Positions 19,897 to 34,552 of a stretch of 64,000 nucleotides of DNA are shown in pieces (position 1 is the first letter of the stretch; each line of letters begins with the position of its first letter). A program made the position numbers and the translations under genes. The notes under the pieces were generated by a model that saw only the letters and a list, made by a program, of their open reading frames with translations, was not told the origin of the DNA and did no database searches. This stretch comes from Massilia sp. H-1. GTDB lineage: Bacteria; Pseudomonadota; Gammaproteobacteria; Burkholderiales; Burkholderiaceae_D. The stretch lies in assembly GCA_024703915.1 (NCBI GenBank), contig CP087969.1, positions 1,922,001-1,986,000 of the forward strand, read 5' to 3'.

Positions 19897-20236
19897 TCAC
19901 ATTCACCTCCAAGGCAGCAGCAGAAGTGTTGATGTACAAGGAACACGCCAAGCGCATTCTCGACCTCTTGCACAAAGATGCGAGCCGTGGCGTGATCACC
20001 GCGGCCGAGGCGCCGCAAGCGGTGGCCATCCTCGAGCAAGAAATCGAGGAAAGCCGCAAGCACGCGCCTTCCGAAGACGTGCAGCGCGACATCCACGCGC
20101 ACCACGGTGAAGCGAAGCGACGACAGCGAGCACGAAGGCGCTGGAAGTGGTCAGTTTCGCGACCCGCGCTTACCCACTGCTGGAAATGCTGCGCGCCGCC
20201 CGAGCGGGCGGCCACGACGTCCTCTGGGGCGTCTGA
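19890..20236 (+). CDS. DUF1840 protein
   Basis: This small protein of about 115 residues begins [27 protein letters not shown] and ends MLRAARAGGHDVLWGV, the two conserved ends of DUF1840. The function is unknown. A frame break near 20115 is needed to join the two parts. Its TGA overlaps the next ATG as TGATG, so the two genes are translationally coupled. Confidence 0.83.
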
Positions 20237-21082
20237 TGCCGGCGCTGGTGGCGCCCCAGGTCCACCAGCTCGCCGCCGCCGATGGCACGTCACTGCACGT
20301 GTCCGATTTCGTATTGCCTGCGAACGCGAACCGCGGCTGCATCTTGCTGATGCACGGCCTCGGCGAGCACAGCGGACGCTATCGCCATCTGGCGCACTTC
20401 TTCAATGACCTTGGCTTGTCGGTGCGCTGCTACGACCACCGTGGCCATGGCCGGTCCGGCGGCACGCGCGGCGACGTCATCAACGGCGACCCGATGCTGC
20501 AGGACGCCCAGATCGTGATCGAACACTTTGCCGCGCTTCTCCAGCCTAAGCCATTCCTGTTCGGGCACAGCATGGGCGGTCTGTTCGCGGCCCGTTTCGC
20601 GCTTGCTTGGCCAGACGCCGCTGCGCGGGCTGATCCTGTCTTCATGCCATGCTCTCGCGGTGCGCCTGTCGCCGCTGCAGCACCAGATGCTGCGCGTGAT
20701 GCATGCGCTGGCGCCGCGCCTGGGCGTACCGAACGGCTTGCAGCCCCGGTATCTGTCGCACGACGCCGCCGTCGTGGCGGCCTACCAGAGCGATCCGCTG
20801 GTGCATGGGAAGATCAGCGCGCCTGCTGCGCTCCATGCTGGGATCCATCGACTATTGCCAGCAACACGCCGCCACGCTCAAGGTGCCGCTGCTGCTGCAG
20901 GTGGCCGAATGACGACCATCTGGTCGACGCCGACGGCAGCCGCCGCTTCGCCCGCGCAGCTGCCGGAGGGACGCTGCACGTTCAAGACCTACGACGGGTT
21001 TTACCACGAGATTTTCAACGAGGTCGACGCGGCGCTGCCGCTGGCCGACCTGCGCGCCTGGCTGACAGCTCAGTTGACCTGA
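20236..21082 (+). CDS. Alpha/beta hydrolase, monoacylglycerol lipase-like
   Basis: This is a serine hydrolase of the S33/Hydrolase_4 type, about 280 residues. It has GCILLMHGLGEHSGRY (oxyanion region), YDHRGHGRSGG, the nucleophile elbow FGHSMGG and late DDHLVDADGSR and YDGFYHEIFNE with catalytic Asp and His. The frame breaks near 20605, 20650, 20815 and 20905. The PKPFLFGHS segment at 20545 contains CCTAAGCC but reads in frame, so there I treat it as natural. No signal peptide is seen; it is likely cytoplasmic. Confidence 0.85.
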
Positions 21083-21775
21083 ACCTGCTGCAGGTAGCTG
21101 CGCTTGCGGGTGGCCACGCGCCAGACGGTGATCACGAGCGCGCACGCAATCCACATCGACCACAGGGTATGCGTCAGGAAGTGGGCGCCGCGCAGCTGCT
21201 GGATCCAGCCGATCACGAAGCCGAGCAGCAGCAAAGCCGCGCCCACGAGCGCCGCCTTGCGCGGATGCTCGGGCAGCCAGAACACGGCCAGCGACACCAG
21301 CCACAGTTCGGACGACGCGTGCCCCAGCCGGCATGCAATGCCCGGCCGGTACGCCCGCGATCACCGAATCGAGCAGGCGCACGTAGGGCTGCACGCCGCC
21401 AAAGCTTAGCCATATCCCACGGACAGTGCGAAAAACTGAGCCGCTTCATTATGCTCACCACGCTCGGCACCAGCACCGCCGACAGCGCCACCACGCGCAG
21501 GCGCAGGCGGAAACGGGCAGTCCAGCCCGCGCGCGGGCGCCACAGGTCGTACAGCACCGGCAGCACGGCGCACAGGCCGAGGACGATCATCAGGCTGCGC
21601 ACGAATTTATGGCTGAGCGTTTCGGCGAACCAGGCGTGGCGCAGCGGGAAAGCGACCGGGCCGTCGCTGGCCATGCATGCAGCGAGCCACAGGTCGATGT
21701 CGGTGACGGCGCCGAGCAGGAGGATGGCAGCCGGCAGCACAGCGCCAGAATGAGATTGACCCGGTTAGACGTCAT
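21070..21775 (-). CDS. PAP2-family membrane phosphatase
   Basis: This is an integral membrane phosphatase of about 235 residues. It has KRLSFSHCPWDMAGFGG (first motif), CMPAGHASSE (second) and RGAHFLTHTLW (third), the PAP2 signature carrying the catalytic His residues, with five or six membrane segments. Its start overlaps the eptA stop by 11 bases, and its 3' end overlaps the convergent lipase gene. Together with EptA it suggests removal of phosphate and addition of phosphoethanolamine on lipid A or a related lipid. A scar at 21403 breaks DMAGFGG. Confidence 0.85.
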
Positions 21776-23406
21776 GGCGGCACGGTCCGAAAATGTCGAG
21801 GCGCGGGTTGTAGATCGTGGTATTCACGTTCAGCATGCCGAGCACGGAATGGAACACGTTATCGTGCGAGAAGTCCTGGCCGGTGCGCGCCGCCAGGCAG
21901 CGCTGGTCGATCCCGTAGCGGCCGCGGAAGCCTTCGGACAGCCACAGCATGAACGGCACTTCGCTGCTCGGTCGATGAGATCATGTAGGGCGCGCCGTGC
22001 AGGTAGAGATTGTGCTCGCCGAGCGATTCGCCGTGGTCGGAGAAATACAGCATCGCCGTGTCGACCGGGTAGCGCCGCTCGCTCGCCTTGAGCAGTTCGA
22101 TCGTCTTGTTCAGGAAATGGTCGGTGTACAGGATCGTGTTGTCGTAGGCGGCGATAATCGACTCGCGCGAGCACTTTTCCAGTTCGTTCGTTTCGCAGAC
22201 CGGCGTGAAACGCTTGAACTGCGACGGGTAGCGCTTGTAGTAGGCCTACCCCGTGGCTGCCTTTCTGGTGCAGCACGATGACCATGTCTTCGCGCTTCGC
22301 GGATGATGTCGGGCAGACGGTCGAGCAGGCGCTCGTCGTAGCATTCGTCGGCCACGCACCACTGGTTGTCCTTCTCCGGCACCGACAGGTCTTCATACGC
22401 GACGCGGTCGCAGGCGCCCTTGCAGCCCGAGTTATTGTCGCGCCACAGGACGCTGTAGCTTAAGCATGTTTGAGCACGTCGAGCAGGCCTTCCTGGGCGT
22501 ACGCCTGGGTGTCGGAATAGTGTTCGCGTCCCAGCACCGAGAACACGCAAGGCAGCGAGACGGCGGTGGCCGTGCCGCACGAGGAGACACGCGTGAAATT
22601 GAGCAGCTCGGGCTGGAGCATCAGCTGCGGATTGGTCTGGCGCGCGTAGCCGTCCAGCGAGAAATTGGCCGCCCGTGCCGTTTCGCCGACCACGATCACG
22701 GTGACGCTGCGGCGCGACTTGTCGCCGCCGGACGCGCCCTTGACGGCGTCGGTCCCGAGCGGGGCGACCACGACCTTGCGCGCGTAGCGCTGCTTGACGC
22801 AGCCGTTGATGGCCTGGATATAGTTGGTCGGCGTGAGCAGGTAGCGCAGCTCGCGGTGCTCGCGCAGCGTGGGCGCGAGCGTCTTGAAGAACGCGACCAG
22901 CAGCAGCGCGGCCAGCGCCAGCGAGCGATGGGCCACACCGGCGCGGCGCGCGAGTCCGCGCAGGCCCTGCGGGAAGCTGACCTCGGCGCGCCACACGGCC
23001 AGCGCGGGCAGCGCGCCCAGCAGCAGCATCACCAGGATCAGGCGCACGCTGAGCAGTTCTGCCGCCTCGCGGGCGTCGGTCTCGAACACATTCTGGATCA
23101 TCGACTTGTCGATCTGGACCCCGTAGTGGCTCATGAAGTACGCGGTCAGGCCGGTGGCGACGAACAGCACCACCAGCAGCGGCTTGAGAACGAACCGGAA
23201 GCTGCACAGCGCCAGAACGGCGTTGAACAGGAAGACGATCAGCAGGAAGCAGCTAGGCCAGCAGCGGCAGCTGCGCCAGGCTCACGCCCCCGGTGGCAGC
23301 ACTGGAAGCTACGCCAGAACGTGAGGTTGTAGGCACTGGCCAGCAGTATCGATGCGAGCAGGGTGAGGTGGTCGTGGCTGAGGCGCGGACGGGTCGACAG
23401 TTTCAA
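21765..23406 (-). CDS. eptA: Lipid A phosphoethanolamine transferase, EptA family
   Basis: This inner-membrane enzyme with a periplasmic catalytic domain has about 545 residues. The start is likely TTG at 23406 (LKLSTRPRLSHDHLTLLAS). Five helices precede the sulfatase-like domain: VGETARAANFSLDGY with the nucleophilic Thr, SSCGTATAVSLPCVFS, and FSDHGESLGEHNLYLHG with metal ligands. Scars at 22459 and about 23252 and several single-base indels are present. EptA decorates lipid A and lowers polymyxin binding in other bacteria. It lies directly after a PmrAB-like two-component system. Confidence 0.9.
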
Positions 23407-23499
23407 AGGGCTACCTGGGAAAAAAACGGCATTCCCCAGAATGAGGTCACCAGTCGGCAACCTTACGCCCGAGCTTGTCAAGCGGCCGTCAAGGGCGCG

Positions 23500-24748
23500 T
23501 TAAGGCGGCGTTAAATCGGGCGCAAAGGCGATCTCGAACACCGTGCCGCCCCCTTCCCGTGGCCGAACCGACAAGGTCGCACCGAGATACTCGCACACCC
23601 GCCGCACCAGACCCAGACCGAGGCCCGAGCCGGACGACGGCCCTTCCTGGGGCGCCGCACTGGCCCCGTTCAGGACGGCCAGCACCGATGCTTAGCAAGC
23701 CCGGCCCGGTATCTTCGACCAGCACCACGCGCACCCGAGACTGACCACGACCGCGCCGCGCTCCGTGTATTGACAGGCGTTGCGCACCAGGTTGCCGATC
23801 GCCGCGGCGCACAGCTCGGGCGGCGCGTTGACGGTGAACGGATCGCCGCCGCCGTAGCGCAGCTCGACCGGTCTGGTCCCGGTCAGCGACTGATAGCGCG
23901 CCACTTCGCCCTGCGCGATGGCTGCCATGTCGGTGGCGGGTCGCGGCAGGCGGTCCGGGGCCCGCGCCAGCATCAGCAGCACGCTCACGCACTGCGCCGC
24001 TTCGTTGGCGGCGCGCGAAATGCGTTCGGCCGGACGCGCCACTGCGGGATCGGCGGCGTGCTGCTGCATCAGGATCTCGGCGGCGCCGCTGATGATGGTC
24101 AGGGGCGTACGCAGTTCGTGACTGACGTCGCCGGTGATGAAGCGTTCGCGGTCGAGGAAGCGGCGCAGTTCGCTCGTGTGGGCCGCGAAGGCGCGCGCCA
24201 GCACGCCCAGCTCATCCTCGCGATCCTGCAGGGGAAGCGCGCGTCCGTGTGCGGCAATGCCTCGGCCAGCGCCAGAATCGGGTTGACGAAGCGCCGTCCG
24301 ATATAGCCGCCCACGAACAGCGAAAACAGCAAGCTGCCTAAGCAAACGCCAGCGCGAACAGCGAGTACACGACCAGCTCGACCTTTTCATAATCGCTCTC
24401 GTGGTCGACCACCACGAACGGCCCGGTCTCGTCCCGGCCGGACAGCACGTGCAGGCCGACGCCGTCGACATCGACGTCATTGACGCCTACTTAAGAGGTT
24501 GCGCAGCGAGGCCGGGATGTCGACGTCGTGATAAAAGGTGACCCCGGCTTAAGCATCGCGACCGGCAGTCCGCTGGCCTGGCGCGGCGAGGCCCAGATGG
24601 CGACTTCCTTGAGGCGGGCATCAACCAGCCGCATCTCGATCCCCTCCACCGCAATGGCGCAGATGGTGGCAAAAAAAGCGGTCGAGCCGAGCGTGAAGAG
24701 CAGGTAGGCCACCGAGATCCGGCGGCGCAGGGAGTCACGCGCCTTCAT
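23500..24748 (-). CDS. Sensor histidine kinase (PmrB/QseC-like)
   Basis: This membrane histidine kinase has about 410 residues. N-terminal helix ISVAYLLFTLGSTAFFATICAIAV, a short periplasmic domain, a second helix near SLLFSLFVGGYIGRRFV with a HAMP-like region, the H-box FITGDVSHELRTPLTIISGAAE, the N-box AAAIGNLVRNACQYT, and VEDTGPG and SGLGLGLVRRVCEY for ATP. Scars at 23690, 24336 and 24548 and an indel near 24490 break it. It overlaps the response regulator gene by 14 bases. The signal is unknown. Confidence 0.88.
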
Positions 24749-25423
24749 CGGTCGCAGTCAGCTGATAGCCCAGGCCCGGCACGGTGCGCAGCATGGGAAA
24801 GGGGAATGGCTTGTCGAGCACCTGGCGCAGCGCGTGCAGATGGGTGCGCAAGGCGTCGCTCTCGGGGCGGTCGTCGCCCCAAACCTCGTGCTCGAGCTGT
24901 TCGCGCGTGACCAGGCGCGGCGATTCGCGCATCAGGCACTTGAGCATGACAAAGCCGGTCTTGGTCAGCGCCAGCGGAACGCCGTCGCGCGACCTGGTAG
25001 GTATCGGTATTGAAGGTGAGCGGCCCCACCTTGAGAATGCTGGAGGCGCGATGCTCGCCCGCGCTTAGCAGCAGAGAGCATTGAGCCGCAGGTCGAGTTC
25101 GACCAGCGAGAATGGCTTGACCAGATAATCGTCGGCCCCGGCGTTGAAGCTTACTTCCTTGTCTTGCAGCGTGTCGCGCGCGGTCAGCATGAGGACTGGC
25201 GCGGCGCTATTGAGTTCGGTGCGCAGCTTGCGGCATACCTCGATCCCGCTCAGCCCCGGCAACATAACGTCGAGGACGATCACGTCGTAAGCATGTTCGG
25301 CCGCCAGTGCCAGGCCTAAGCGTAGCCGGTCGATGCGGTATCGAGAACATAACCCTTCGGCTCGAGAAACCCGTACAGGTTGGCGACAATATCGGGATTG
25401 TCTTCGATGATCAGGATGCGCAT
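24735..25423 (-). CDS. OmpR/PhoP-family response regulator
   Basis: A receiver domain (MRILIIEDNPDIVANLYGFL, phosphorylated Asp in VIVLDVMLPG, Lys in DYLVKPFS) is followed by a winged-helix domain (LTKTGFVMLKCLMRESPRLVTREQLEHEVWGDD, ending TVPGLGYQLTA). About 228 residues. Scars at 25064 and 25313 and one base near 24990 shift the frame. It is likely the activator of the downstream eptA and PAP2 genes, though no binding site was identified. Confidence 0.9.
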
Positions 25424-25432
25424 GGCTGCATT

Positions 25433-27970
25433 CTAGCCGAAAAAAACGGGGTGACGCCGCGCATGGCGCTTCACAACCTCGAACCAGAGCAAAGCCAGCA
25501 CGGTCGCACACGCCGCGATGCTTAGGCCAGCAGCCACGATGGCAGCGCAAATGCGAACAGCGTCCGTAACGACGGCACCCCGAAGATCAGCGCGAGCAGC
25601 GCGATGGCCGCGCCGCATGAGAATCGGAAAGGCCGGGTTGCCTGCGCCGCTCTGGCGACCGGCCTGGACCGACCATGCCCGGCTGGCGTGAATCAGGGCC
25701 ACGTTGGACAGCACCAGCACGCAGAACGCCGCGGGGCCGCGTCGTCGGAGGCGCCCAGCGTGCGCGCTATGGCAAACACCGCAAGGACCACAAGCAGCAG
25801 GCCGCTTCCCTGGATCAGCGCCCGTGTCAGCACGGCCCGCCCGAACAGGCGCGTACCGGCCCGGCGCGGGCCAAGCCGCATGGCGTCGTCTTCGATCGGC
25901 TCCGCCTCGAAAATCACCGAGCACGCAGGATCGATGATCAATTGCAGAAACAGGATATGCACCGGCATGAGCAGCATTGGCCATCCGAGCAGGACCGGCA
26001 GCAGCGACAAGCCGACAATCGGCACATGCGTGGCAATGACGAACACGATCGCCTTGCGCAGATTGGCATGGATCCTGCGGCCGTGACAAACGGCGGTCAC
26101 CAGCGACGTGAAGTCGTCATTCAGCAGAACCAGCGACGCCGACTCGCGCGCCACGTCGGTCCCGCGCGCCCCCATGGCGACTCCGATGTCGGCAGCCTTG
26201 AGCGCAGGGGGCATCGTTGACGCCGTCGCCGGTCATCGCGACGACGTCGCCGCGCGCGGAACGCCTGGACCAGCCGCAGTTTCTGGGCCTAGGCTGAACG
26301 CGGCAAAAGACATCGATATCGGCCAGTCCGGCTGCCAGTTCCTGGTCGCTCAGGGCGGCCAGTTCGGGCCCCGTCATCGCGGTGCTTAGCGCGCGCGATC
26401 CCGGCCTGCCTGGCGATGGCCATGGCGGTTGCGGGATGGTCGCCCGTGATCATCACCACCCGCATGCCCGCCCTTTGGCAGGTGGCGATTGCCAGCCGGC
26501 ACGTCGGGGCGCACGGGATCCTCGAGCGCGACCAGGCCCAGGAACTCGAACGCGAAATCGTGCTGGTTCACCGGCAGCTGGGCCGCGTCGAACACGGCGC
26601 GCACAACGCCGAGCACGCGCAACCCCTCCGCCGCCATGCAGGCGACCTGGCGCGCGATCAGCTCACTCGTGGCGCTGTCCAGATGGCAGAGATCGATCAC
26701 CGATTCGGGCGCGCCCTTGGCCGCGATCATGCTCGCCTTGTGATCGGGCGAACGCCAGACACGCGACATCGCCAGCATTTCCTTCGACAATGGGTAGTCA
26801 TTGAGCAGCGTCCAGTCCTGATGCAGATGCTCGGTGCCTGCCAGCAGGCGCTGGCTAGACGTCCGCGATGGCCGACTCCATCGGATCGGAACGCACGGCG
26901 GTGGCTGGCCAGCACGGCGAATTCGAGGACCGCGTGCAGGGCGTCGTCCAGTGGCGCGCCGCTTGGGCGGCATCGTACTGTGCGGCGTCGCTCCAGATCG
27001 CGCGCACCGCCATGCGGTTCATGGTCAGGGTGCCAGTCTTGTCGACACACAGCACGCTGGTCGCGCCAAGCAATTCGATGGCGGGAATGCGCCGCGCCAG
27101 GACGTTCTCGCGCGCCAGGCGCCAGGCGCCGAATCCGAGAAAAATGGTCAGCACGACCGGCAGTTCCTCGGGCAGCAGCGCCATCGCGAGCGTGAGACCG
27201 GCGAGCACGCCGTGCAGCCAGTCGCCGCGCGCCTGCCAGTACAACAGGGCCAGGAGCGCTGCCAGCGCCAGCCCTGCCAGCGCCACGCGCGTGACGACGC
27301 GCCCGATTTCCTGCTCGAGCGGCGTGCGCTCCTGGACGATGCTTAGGCCAGCGACGCCCCGATCTGGCCGAGCGCACTGCGCGTCCCGGTCGCCACGACC
27401 TGTCCACGTGCGCTGCCCTGCGTGACGAGCGTGCCGGAATAGACATGGGAGGCGCTTTGCAGCAGCTGCGCGGCCGGTGCCCCGACGAACTTGGCGACCG
27501 CCGCTGATTCGCCGGTCAGCGACGATTCGTCCACCATGAGGTTGGACGACTCGAGCAGGAGCATGTCGGCCGGGACGCGATTGCCCTCGGAGATAAGGAC
27601 GATGTCGCCACACACGAGCGCGGGCGCGGCGATCAGGCGCACGACACCGTCGCGCATGACCGAGGCCATCGGACTGGACAAGTCGCGCAGTGCGGCCAGC
27701 GCATGTTCGGCGCGCCGCTGCTGGACAAAGGTGATGCCGATCACGAGTACGACAAAGGCCAGCAGCATCAGCGCTTCGTCGGGATCGCCCAGCAACAGGT
27801 AAATCAGCGCCACAGGCGACCAGCAGCAGGAACATCGGCTCGGCGACGACCGCGGCCAGCAAGCGCAGCGACGCGCGGCGCGCCGGGTCCGGCAACGCAT
27901 TGGCGCCGTCGCGCTGCAGGCGGAGCGCGGCTTCCGCTTCTGTCAGGCCAGTGCCCGCAGGGGTGGTCAT
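25433..27970 (-). CDS. Cation-transporting P-type ATPase
   Basis: This large ion pump has about 840 residues. After a short N-domain (MTTPAGTGLTEAEAALRLQRDGANALP) come the actuator motif SSLTGESAAV, helix 4 LLPEELPVVL, the phosphorylation motif [50 protein letters not shown] and a helical C-domain. The PEELP and domain set place it with type II (Ca/Mn/other cation) pumps; the ion is not certain. Scars at 25518, 26385 and 27340 and indels near 26220, 26290, 26500 and 26870 break the frame. It ends 9 bases before the response regulator. Confidence 0.88.
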
Positions 27971-27989
27971 GGCCGGGCGCGCTGCATGA

Positions 27990-28544
27990 CTAGTGCTTAG
28001 GCCGGGAAGCATTCGCCGCAGCGTGTCGTCGCGCAGCACATAGTGGTGATACAGGGCGGCAATGGCGTGCAAGCCGACCAGGAAGTAGCCCGCCGTTGCA
28101 ATCGCCTCATGGACTTCCTTGATGCTTTTCATGAGTTCCTTGTTTTCAGCCAGCAATGGCGGCAGTTGGAAGCCGAAGAAGGGAATAGCCGAACCTTTCG
28201 CGCTCAAGATCATCCAGCCCAGCAGCGGCATCGCAAACATGAACAGATACAAGGCCACTTTCATCCACCTGGCAGCCAAGCATGGCCTGCCACGCGGCGG
28301 GAAGCGGTGTAATGGCTGGCACCGGTGCGCTCAGGTAAGCCAGCAGGCGTACACCCGCCAGCAACAAGACGGAAATGCCCAGCATGTAGTGCCACGCCTT
28401 GAGGGCTTCGCGCGGATCGCTGCCCTTGGGATAGATTTCCCACAATTCCATTGTTGCGTAGACGGCGACCAGCAGGAGCAGCATGAACCAGTGCAAGCTT
28501 ACTGAGAGCCATCCGTAGTGTGTTTTGCTATTTCGCCAGTTCAT
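27990..28544 (-). CDS. Cytochrome b561-type membrane protein
   Basis: This is a four-helix di-heme b-type cytochrome of about 180 residues. It begins MNWRNSKTHYGWLSVSLHWFMLLLLVA with heme-ligand His, then LKAWHYMLGISVLLLAGVRLL, ALYLFMFAMPLLGWMI and ATAGYFLVGLHAIAALYHHYVLRDDTL with further His ligands. The stop becomes TAG at 27990 when the scar at 27994 is read as GCCGGC (giving LPGRH). GGGAGAA lies before the start. It heads the six-gene cluster ending at the PAP2 gene and may move electrons between quinols and a periplasmic partner. Confidence 0.87.
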
Positions 28545-28655
28545 ATGTTCTCCCCTGCCAAGCATGACATGACCCAAGTGTATTGGATCTGGCACTTAAA
28601 AGGACTTGATGTGCCTCAAGAATACCGAAACGGCGAAGCGGGATGGGCTTGAACG

Positions 28656-28692
28656 AAAAAAGCCCCAAGCATTTCTGCTCGGGGTTTTTCTC
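28656..28692 (-). terminator. Terminator after the extra 5S gene
   Basis: GAAAAAAGCCCC and GGGGTTTTTC pair around a loop of about 15 bases, just beyond the 3' end of the first-listed 5S gene. The stem is nearly symmetric, so it may also stop transcripts from the other side. Confidence 0.75.
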
Positions 28693-28700
28693 TTATAACT

Positions 28701-28816
28701 AGCCTGACGATGACCTACTTTCACACTGGTTGCAGCACTATCATCGGCGTAAACTCGTTTCACGGTCCTGTTCGGGATGGGAAGGGGTGGTACCGAGCTA
28801 CTATGGTCATCAGGCA
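28701..28816 (-). rRNA. rrf: 5S rRNA, extra distal copy of operon 1
   Basis: This is a complete 5S gene read on the minus strand (TGCCTGATGACCATAGTAGC start, CCCATCCCGAACAGG centre). It differs from the proximal copy at a few positions, for example at both ends of the terminal helix, where the changes keep pairing. It has its own terminator, so the 5S-terminator unit was duplicated in tandem. Confidence 0.93.
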
Positions 28817-28911
28817 TAACTGGGACTGGATACTGCTCCCGATCGGGCAGCAATATCGTCGTGTTTGGTCATGCAGGTCAGCATTATAGCCGACTATGGG
28901 TATTGCAGGAC

Positions 28912-28952
28912 GAAAAAAACCCCAAGGCATTTCTGCTCTGGGGTTTTTTCAT
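28912..28952 (-). terminator. Terminator between the two 5S genes
   Basis: AAAAAAACCCC and GGGGTTTTTT form a stem with a loop of about 17 bases. It matches the terminator after the single 5S gene of operon 2 in place and shape. If it works well, the extra 5S copy is mostly made by read-through. Confidence 0.75.
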
Positions 28953-28958
28953 ATAACT

Positions 28959-29074
28959 AGCCTGACGATAACCTACTTTCACACTGGTTGCAGCACTATC
29001 ATCGGCGTAATCTCGTTTCACGGTCCTGTTCGGGATGGGAAGGGGTGGTACCGAGTTACTATGGTCATCAGGCA
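28959..29074 (-). rRNA. rrf: 5S rRNA of operon 1, proximal copy
   Basis: This is a 5S gene of about 116 bases, identical through most of its length to the 5S of operon 2 at 52751-52866. Order and strand fit 16S-Ile-Ala-23S-5S. Confidence 0.95.
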
Positions 29075-29228
29075 TAACTTGTACAGGTCCGCACAATGGC
29101 AGGGCGCAGCTTCCTTTGGAAGCTGCTACCTTGAATCTGGAAGAAGTATTGTTTTGTATTACTTGGTAGCACTCGTATCAACAACAAGCACAACGCGTAT
29201 TCTTATCATCTACAACTGCTAATGTTAT

Positions 29229-32122
<2,894 letters not shown>

Positions 32123-32260
32123 TAACGTTAGCTCCTGACGACTAATCAGGAAGCGTTTATAGAGATAAGAGTACAGCGTTGTTGCTTTGTTTGTTGATAC
32201 AAGTTTTACTACCCTGCCAAACCGTTTGCACGGATTGACATAAAACTTTACTTCTTCCAG

Positions 32261-32273
32261 ATTGTTAAAGAAC
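32261..32273 (-). promoter_or_regulatory. Spacer boxA antitermination site
   Basis: GTTCTTTAACAAT on the minus strand, between tRNA-Ala and 23S, matches the boxA element that recruits NusB/NusE for rRNA antitermination. The remaining 16S-23S spacer holds only the two tRNAs and processing stems. Operon 2 has the same element near 56075. Confidence 0.75.
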
Positions 32274-32343
32274 GAAACAGCATTTAATCTCTAAAAGATC
32301 AAATCTAAATCCAGCAACGTCGGCCGACTTACATTTGAACTTT

Positions 32344-32420
32344 TGGTGGAGGATGACGGGATCAGAACCGACGACCCCCTGCTTGCAAAGCAGGTGCTCT
32401 CCCAGCTGAGCTAATCCCCC
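32344..32420 (-). tRNA. tRNA-Ala(TGC)
   Basis: This is a 77-base cloverleaf on the minus strand with acceptor GGGGGAT pairing ATCCTCC, the D arm TTAGCTCAGCTGGGAGAGC, the anticodon TGC in CTGCTTTGCAAGCAG, the T arm GGTTCTGATCC and encoded CCA. It lies between tRNA-Ile and 23S. Confidence 0.96.
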
Positions 32421-32432
32421 ATTGGGTAAGAC

Positions 32433-32509
32433 TGGTAGGGCTGGTTGGACTCGAACCAACGACCCCCGCGTTATCAACACGGTGCTCTAACCAGCTGAGC
32501 TACAGCCCC
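32433..32509 (-). tRNA. tRNA-Ile(GAT)
   Basis: This is a 77-base cloverleaf on the minus strand: acceptor GGGGCTG with CAGCCCT, D arm TAGCTCAGCTGGTTAGAGC, anticodon GAT in CGTGTTGATAACGCG, T arm GGTTCGAGTCC and encoded CCA. It is the first tRNA after 16S. Confidence 0.96.
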
Positions 32510-32587
32510 AAATGCTGTTCTTTATCTTTATTAACAGTCGATAAGAGTGGACGCTTAATGAATTGGTTCTATAACCAGGTGCAACTC

Positions 32588-34117
<1,530 letters not shown>

Positions 34118-34300
34118 ATCTCTGTTTGTCGGACCTTTCGGCCCGAATTCGTCCCATTGGTCCGAATTCGCTCACTCAAAATACTGACAGGCCACTTCTT
34201 GCGAAGCGCCTATATTTTCTTTTTGTGAACATTTGATAATTTAAGTATTCAAAGACCGAAGTCTTTGGCACCTTCATCAAACGCCCACACTTATCGACTG

Positions 34301-34316
34301 TTAATTGTTAAAGAAC
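34301..34316 (-). promoter_or_regulatory. Leader boxA of rRNA operon 1
   Basis: GTTCTTTAACAATTAA on the minus strand is the boxA antitermination element, about 185 bases upstream of 16S. The stretch 34118-34392 is the transcribed leader and holds no protein gene. Confidence 0.8.
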
Positions 34317-34392
34317 GCGGCTCCCGCCGAGGGTTCAGGTACTGCTTGCTGCTTGTTACGAAGCGTTGTGTTCGTTGCAGCAGAGAGGCGAG

Positions 34393-34421
34393 ATTATGAA
34401 GCACAGCTTTTAAATCGTCAA
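34393..34421 (-). promoter_or_regulatory. Strong rRNA promoter of operon 1
   Basis: On the minus strand TTGACG and CATAAT are separated by exactly 17 bases, with an A-rich block (AAATAAAAA) just upstream that could be an UP element. It reads toward 16S. The remaining bases up to the rtcA stop at 34553 show nothing else clear. Confidence 0.85.
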
Positions 34422-34552
34422 CCCCTTTTTATTTCAGCGCCGTTTCCGGCGCTCCTTCCAGACTTCGTTAACTACTTGATTTCGTTAACGTTTTCATTGG
34501 GGAGGCGAACTATAGCAAAGCCACCGCCCGCCCGCAAGGGCTATTTGCGCAT

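Noticed and set aside
20540..20560. A further scar in the lipase-like gene (GCCTAAGCC).
   Set aside because: The frame is correct through it, giving QPKPFLFGHS, which is normal for the family, so it is probably natural sequence.
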